NCBI GenBank assembly: GCA_019232735.1
Contig: JAFANL010000233.1
Coordinates: forward strand, 1 to 21,113
Direction of reading: 5' to 3'
Length of the DNA stretch: 21,113 nt
From: Aquitalea sp.
Lineage (GTDB): Bacteria > Pseudomonadota > Gammaproteobacteria > Burkholderiales > Chromobacteriaceae
The notes below the pieces were generated by a model that worked only from the letters and a program-made list of their open reading frames with translations, searched no databases and had not been told where the DNA came from. The translations under genes and the position numbers were made by a program. Below are positions 14,794-21,113 of the stretch, one piece after another (positions within the stretch are counted from its first letter, which is position 1; the number at the start of each line of letters is the position of its first letter).

Positions 14794-15657
14794 TCTTGCA
14801 GCCGGATCCTGGCCACGACGTGGTTGCCCTTGCCCTGGTATTCCACGTGGTCAAAAGACAGCTTGCGGGCAATCAGGATGCCACGACCATGGCTGGCCAG
14901 CAGGGAGGCCGCAGGGCTGTCCTCGTATTGCTGCCAATCAAAACCGGCGCCCATGTCCTGGATGGTGAAGTTCAGCCATCCCGGCTGGCGCAAGAAGGTG
15001 ATGCTGACTTCGCGCTGTCCCAGTTCCGGGTCGTTCAGACGGCGCTCCAGTTCGGCTTCCCATTCGCCCTCGGCTTGCAGCCGGGTTTTTTCCTGATAAC
15101 TGATGGCCAGATTGCCGTGTTCTATCGCATTGACCATCAGTTCGAACAGGCCGGTGGCCACTTTTTCCGGCTGTTGGCAGGTCCGCGCCAATAGTGCGGT
15201 AACTGTTTGCGCCTCTTTCAGGGTGCGCAGACGGAATTCAGCCTGCTGCAGATGCGCCAAGGCATCCAGATGTTGTTTGGCCAGTTCGCGGAAAGCCTGG
15301 TGGCGATCCCAGTGGCTACGGGCGGCTTCCACGACTGCCAGCAGCATGTCGCGCGAGAACGGCTTGGTCAGGTAGTAGAAGGCGCCTGCCTCCATACCTT
15401 CCTGCACGCTGGCCGGCGAGTTGATGGCAGTCTGCATGATGACCGGCAGGAAGTTCAGCTCGGGCGTGTTCTTGATACGCTTGAGCACGTCAAAGCCATT
15501 CAGGCCCGGCATCATCTTGTCCAGTAAGACGGTGGACAGGGTGCTGCCTTGTTGTTGCAGGATTTCCCAGGCCTGATTGCCATCTTGCGCACAGATGGTG
15601 TCGTAGCCGGCTGCTTGCAGCAGCTCGGACAGCAATTCCAGGTTGAAGGGCTCGTCG

Positions 15658-15683
<26 letters not shown>
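14790..15683 (-). CDS. Response regulator with RsbW-like ATPase (HATPase_c_2) output domain
   Basis: The 297-residue protein has an N-terminal receiver domain (about 4-120): acidic pocket D9/D10, phospho-acceptor D55 in VLLDKMMPG, T85 and K107 in LTKPF, all intact. A helical, possibly coiled-coil linker (about 125-170) leads to a C-terminal GHKL ATPase of the RsbW/anti-sigma type. This has the N-box ELMVNAIEHGN (E181, N185, H189), DMGAGFDW (243-250) and SHGRGILIARKL (265-274). Such domains bind or phosphorylate STAS proteins or hold sigma factors; the target is unknown. There is no DNA-binding or PP2C domain. The start overlaps the kinase gene by 26 bases with AAAGG 7 bases upstream, so it is probably the cognate regulator of that kinase, translationally coupled to it. 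Confidence 0.88.
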
Positions 15684-18267
<2,584 letters not shown>

Positions 18268-18288
18268 GGTGATGTGCAGGTGCGGGTC

Positions 18289-19062
18289 TCAGGCCAGGTT
18301 GTCGTACAGGGTGGCAAACTCCTGACTCAGCTTGTGCTTGGGGTCCAGGTAAATCATCGGACGTGCGGCATCATGCGATTCGCGGATCTTGACCGAGGCC
18401 GACAGTGGCGGATCCAGTACCGGTAAGCCCTCGGCCCGTAGTTCGGCCACCAGACGTGCCGGCAGGCTGGCGCGCGGCTGGTACTGGTTGACCACGATAC
18501 CTTCCACGCGCAGGGCCGGATTATGGTCGGCACGGATTTCCTCCACGCTGGCCATCAGGTTGTAGAGTGCCTGGCGCGAGAAAGCATCGCAGTCAAAGGG
18601 AATCAGGCAGCGTTCGGCGGCAATCAATGCCGACAGGGTGAAAAAGTTGAGGGCCGGCGGGGTGTCGATCCAGATTTCGTCAAAATCCCCTGCCGCCTGA
18701 TCCAGCGCCTCTTTCAGCTTGAACATCTTGTAGCGGCTTTCCAGCTTGCCCATCAGCTCGCTCAGTTCCGGGTGGGAGGCCAGCAGCTGCAAGTCATCAA
18801 ATGGCGTGGGCGAGAGAAACTCCTGCAGCTCCTTGCTGTACATGCTGATATTCAGCATCTGCCCGAAAAATCCTGCCGCCGACTGCTTGGCATCCTGCTC
18901 CAGCACACCACTCAGATAATGGCTGGCATTGCCTTGGGCATCCAGATCGATCAGCAATACCTTTTTGCCACGCTTGGCTGCCACGGCAGCCAGATTGGCG
19001 GTAATGGTGGATTTGCCTACGCCACCTTTCTGATTGAACACCACACGGCGAATGGCGTGCAT
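18289..19062 (-). CDS. Orphan ParA/MinD-family ATPase
   Basis: The 257-residue product is a Walker-type ParA ATPase: deviant Walker A KGGVGKST (12-19) with the signature Lys, switch I DLDAQGN (39-45), and Walker B/switch II IDTPPA (132-137). It has no N-terminal helix-turn-helix, so it resembles the small ParA class used for chromosome, plasmid or protein-cluster positioning. No ParB, parS-like repeats or origin genes are nearby, which argues against chromosome partitioning and for positioning of a protein complex. The ATG at 19062 is chosen because AGGGAG lies 5 bases upstream; the frame could extend 15 codons further up. It leads the ParA, kinase, regulator gene set, 21 bases before the kinase gene. 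Confidence 0.87.
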   Translation of the reverse strand: MHAIRRVVFNQKGGVGKSTITANLAAVAAKRGKKVLLIDLDAQGNASHYLSGVLEQDAKQSAAGFFGQMLNISMYSKELQEFLSPTPFDDLQLLASHPELSELMGKLESRYKMFKLKEALDQAAGDFDEIWIDTPPALNFFTLSALIAAERCLIPFDCDAFSRQALYNLMASVEEIRADHNPALRVEGIVVNQYQPRASLPARLVAELRAEGLPVLDPPLSASVKIRESHDAARPMIYLDPKHKLSQEFATLYDNLA

Positions 19063-19170
19063 GAGAGCTCCCTCTGGCAAAGCCGGTAAACGTGCTGACG
19101 AATCCATGCCTCGGTGGCGGCGAGCCGCGCACCGGAAATGGAATATTTGTTTGTATTAGCTCGAAATATA

Positions 19171-19653
19171 TCAGAAGCCAGCCAGACCTTTGCATACGTA
19201 TTGCATTTGCTGGTAGCTGGCGGAGTTCTGCGTGACCGGCATGGCCTTGATCTGGCTGTCACTGTAGGTATAGCTGGCAATCTGGCGACCATTCTCGTCA
19301 AACAGCACCATGGCGGTCAGGCGGAAGGTGCGTGCCGAGCAATCAATCAGCCAGCTATTGATGGAAGTCTTGTGGCGCGGCGTGGACAGGAAGTTTTCCT
19401 TCTTCAGGTTGAAGATGGTCTTGCGGTCGCGGAAGGTGACGATGGTGCCTTGCTGCTTGATCGACAGCTTGTCCAGTTCGTTCAGGATATTGCCATTGGG
19501 CGAAACCCCCAGGTTTTCCCAGTCGGCATTGGCTTGCGGCAGGGGCGTGGTAATACCCGGGCGAGGCTTGGTCGTATTGGTTTGGGTCGGAACGGTGGTG
19601 CAGGCGGCCAGCAGGCCGAAACAGGCTGATAGTCCGAGCAGACGATAAAACAT
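19171..19653 (-). CDS. Lipoprotein resembling surface-adhesin protein E
   Basis: The 160-residue product has a lipoprotein signal (MFYRLLGLSACFGLLAAC; lipidated Cys18) followed by a Thr/Pro-rich linker. The domain resembles the protein E / Adhesin_E family: WENLGVSPNGNILNELDKLSIKQQGTIVTFRDRKTI, an INSWLIDCSARTFRLTAMVLFDENGRQIASYTY centre and a terminal MQYVCKGLAGF. The two Cys of the mature domain are placed to form the family's disulfide. These proteins are usually of unknown function; the Haemophilus member binds host vitronectin and laminin, which should not be assumed here. GGAG lies 7 bases before the ATG at 19653. It is co-directional with parA, 108 bases upstream of it, so it may or may not belong to that operon. 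Confidence 0.78.
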   Translation of the reverse strand: MFYRLLGLSACFGLLAACTTVPTQTNTTKPRPGITTPLPQANADWENLGVSPNGNILNELDKLSIKQQGTIVTFRDRKTIFNLKKENFLSTPRHKTSINSWLIDCSARTFRLTAMVLFDENGRQIASYTYSDSQIKAMPVTQNSASYQQMQYVCKGLAGF

Positions 19654-19933
19654 GCTTGATCTCCGGTGTGTTGTGCACAGTTTCGCATAGCCCGCTGCCG
19701 GGAGGGAACCGGCGGCGCGAGCCCATGCAGTGCATCAAGCGCGGTTGGAGTGGTGGGCGTACCAAGGGTTCCGACTGTTTGCGTGCTGTATTTTGTTGCC
19801 AAGCAGACAAGAATTTTCCTGATCAATACGGATTTGATCTGTAAAAGTCTGGAACTTAAGCGCTTGGTGCGGGGTCTTTCATGAGCAAGAGCATTTTTTC
19901 TCTTCGTTTCACATTGTCTCCATCCAACTTGTT

Positions 19934-19960
19934 GCCGCCCCATTCGGGCGGCTTTTTTTT
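19934..19960 (+). terminator. Orphan intrinsic terminator upstream of recQ
   Basis: GCCGCCC (19934-19940) and GGGCGGC (19946-19952) form a perfect 7-bp GC stem with a 5-base loop (CATTC) followed by eight T residues. It reads only on the plus strand. No coding gene lies upstream on that strand within the window back to comEC, so it must end a non-coding transcript, act as an attenuator, or be a remnant of a lost gene. Confidence 0.88.
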
Positions 19961-19979
19961 GTGCGCTGCCGCTTTGCCG

Positions 19980-19985
19980 TACAAT
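19980..19985 (+). promoter_or_regulatory. Candidate -10 element of the recQ promoter
   Basis: TACAAT (19980-19985), preceded by CCG and lying just after the orphan terminator, matches sigma-70 -10 at five of six positions. The -35 region is poor (TTTTGT at 19957, 17-base spacer, overlapping the terminator T-run). Transcription would start near 19992, giving a leader of about 73 bases. Confidence 0.4.
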
Positions 19986-20064
19986 AGGCGGCTTCCCATG
20001 ACTTCAACAGGTTGTAGCCATCGGTCACGCCGGTATATCCGGATCGCCCTGGCCTCATTTCCGC

Positions 20065-21113
20065 ATGCAGGACGCACTCTCCCTACTTGGCAATATCTTT
20101 GGCTACCCGGCTTTTCGCGGCCAGCAGGAGCAGATCGTCGAACACGTGGCCGGCGGTGGCAATGCGCTGGTCCTGATGCCAACCGGCGGCGGCAAGAGCT
20201 TGTGCTACCAGATTCCGGCCCTGATGCGGCCTGGTGTCGCCATCGTGGTGTCGCCCTTGATCGCCTTGATGCAGGATCAGGTGGCTGCGCTCACGGAAGT
20301 CGGCGTAGCCGCGGCCTGCCTGAACTCGGCGACGGCACCGGACGATGCCCGCGATATTGCCAAGCGTGCACGGGATGGTTCCTTGCAACTGCTGTATGTG
20401 GCACCAGAGCGCTTATTGACACCGCGCTTTCTCGATTTTCTGGCGCAACTGGATATTTCCCTGTTTGCCATCGACGAGGCGCATTGCGTCAGCCAGTGGG
20501 GGCATGATTTCCGCCCGGAATACCAACAATTGGGTGTGCTGGCCGAGTACTACCCGCAAGTGCCGCGCATTGCCCTGACCGCTACGGCTGATCCGCAAAC
20601 CCGCGAAGACATCCTGCATTACCTCAAACTGGCGGATGCTCAGGTATTCCTGTCCAGTTTCGACCGGCCCAATCTGTTTTACCAAGTGGTGGAAAAGCAC
20701 AATGCCAAGAAGCAGCTACTGGACTTCATCAATAATGAATACCCAGGCGCTTCCGGCATTGTGTACTGCCTGTCGCGCAAGCGTGTGGAAGAGACTGCCG
20801 AATGGCTGAGCCAGAACGGCATTCCGGCGCTGCCTTATCATGCAGGCCTCAGTCATGATGTGCGCGAACGTCACCAGCGTGAATTTCTGCGTGAAGAAGG
20901 CATTGTCATGGCCGCTACCGTGGCTTTCGGTATGGGGATAGACAAGCCCGATGTGCGCTTTGTCGCCCACATCGACTTGCCCAAGAGCCCGGAGAATTTC
21001 TATCAGGAGTCCGGCCGGGCCGGGCGGGACGGCCTGCCGGCTTCCAGTTGGCTGTGCTATGGCCTGAATGACATGGTGCAGCTCAACCAGATGATCCAGG
21101 GCTCGGAAATGGC
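20065..21113 (+). CDS. recQ: ATP-dependent DNA helicase RecQ, N-terminal part (cut by window edge)
   Basis: The frame is open to the last base, giving 349 residues of a 3'-5' superfamily 2 helicase used in recombination and replication-fork repair. Visible motifs in order are motif 0 (FGYPAFRGQQEQIVEHV), Walker A MPTGGGKSLCYQIPA, VVSPLIALMQDQV, the DEAH box AIDEAHCVSQWGHDFRPEY with the RecQ aromatic-rich loop, and ALTATAD. After these come the second RecA-like domain with GIVYCLSRKRVEETAEWL, ATVAFGMGIDKPDVRFVAHIDLPKS and the ESGRAGRDGLPA motif. The zinc-binding, winged-helix and HRDC parts lie beyond the edge. The ATG at 20065 is the first in frame after a TGA at 19999 and matches the family start. 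No clear Shine-Dalgarno sequence precedes it. Confidence 0.96.
   Translation, partial: MQDALSLLGNIFGYPAFRGQQEQIVEHVAGGGNALVLMPTGGGKSLCYQIPALMRPGVAIVVSPLIALMQDQVAALTEVGVAAACLNSATAPDDARDIAKRARDGSLQLLYVAPERLLTPRFLDFLAQLDISLFAIDEAHCVSQWGHDFRPEYQQLGVLAEYYPQVPRIALTATADPQTREDILHYLKLADAQVFLSSFDRPNLFYQVVEKHNAKKQLLDFINNEYPGASGIVYCLSRKRVEETAEWLSQNGIPALPYHAGLSHDVRERHQREFLREEGIVMAATVAFGMGIDKPDVRFVAHIDLPKSPENFYQESGRAGRDGLPASSWLCYGLNDMVQLNQMIQGSEM

Larger units (their letters stand above)
19654..20064. other. Divergent intergenic region between the lipoprotein gene and recQ
   Basis: This 411-base region contains the lipoprotein leader and an inverted repeat GATCAA / TTGATC (19821-19839, 7-base spacer). It also holds a strong plus-strand terminator (19934-19960) with no gene before it, and a candidate recQ promoter (-10 at 19980). 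Bases 19785-19930 are noticeably AT-richer than the flanks. An open frame from 19881 runs across the terminator into recQ out of frame and is not convincing. No tRNA is found. Confidence 0.6.

Noticed and set aside
19705..19772. tRNA-like segment closed by GGAACC and GGTTCC
   Set aside because: The span is close to tRNA length, but there is no T-loop GTTCGA-type sequence, no D-arm and no plausible anticodon stem. I consider the closing repeat coincidental.
19881..20507. Open frame starting ATGAGCAAGAGC upstream of recQ
   Set aside because: It runs through a perfect terminator and then overlaps recQ out of frame. It lacks a good ribosome-binding site, and the recQ frame carries all the helicase motifs.

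Overview
The window is about 21 kb of compact, GC-rich bacterial chromosome. It holds 22 protein-coding genes that I can support, two of them cut by the window edges. I see no rRNA, tRNA, CRISPR array, insertion sequence or phage gene. The gene families and their grouping point to a Betaproteobacterium, probably of the Chromobacteriaceae / order Neisseriales (Aquitalea-, Chromobacterium- or Vogesella-like). The supporting points are a complete mlaFEDCBA set next to ibaG-murA and an ABC-2 permease, the dapC-dapD pair, and slyX, DUF2325 and rsmJ-comEC nearby. The placement is inference from family knowledge; no search was run.

Layout, left to right. (1) Positions 1-1764, plus strand: the 3' end of an ABC-2 permease, then ibaG and murA, closed by a strong two-way hairpin terminator. 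(2) Positions 1872-6087, minus strand: a 60-residue unknown protein, then the Mla operon read mlaF-E-D-C-B-A. Together these genes encode the inner-membrane ABC/MCE complex, the periplasmic carrier and the outer-membrane lipoprotein that maintain outer-membrane lipid asymmetry. The mla and murA blocks here face each other tail to tail. (3) Positions 6424-8490, minus strand: dapC-dapD, two successive steps of the succinylase route to meso-diaminopimelate and lysine. (4) Positions 8601-10078, plus strand: an EamA-type transporter with a GNAT acetyltransferase joined by an ATGA overlap. (5) Positions 10083-12389: slyX (-), a DUF2325 protein (+), an MgtC/SapB membrane protein (-) and rsmJ (-). (6) Positions 12502-14793, plus strand: comEC, the DNA-uptake channel. 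(7) Positions 14790-19653, minus strand: a protein-E-like lipoprotein, an orphan ParA ATPase, a CHASE/PAS/PAS histidine kinase, and a response regulator whose output is an RsbW-like ATPase domain. (8) Positions 20065 to the right edge, plus strand: the 5' part of recQ.

Most genes are housekeeping. Murein precursor supply (murA, dapC, dapD) and outer-membrane maintenance (mla) sit side by side as an envelope cluster. The part least explained by known systems is the ParA / sensor kinase / REC-RsbW-like regulator set at 14790-19062. It combines an intracellular positioning ATPase, a two-component relay and a partner-switching-type output, with no ParB, STAS partner or sigma factor in the window. 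Other points of interest are three consecutive convergent gene pairs with almost no spacer, a comEC promoter that would give a leaderless mRNA, and an orphan plus-strand terminator before recQ that could end a small RNA.
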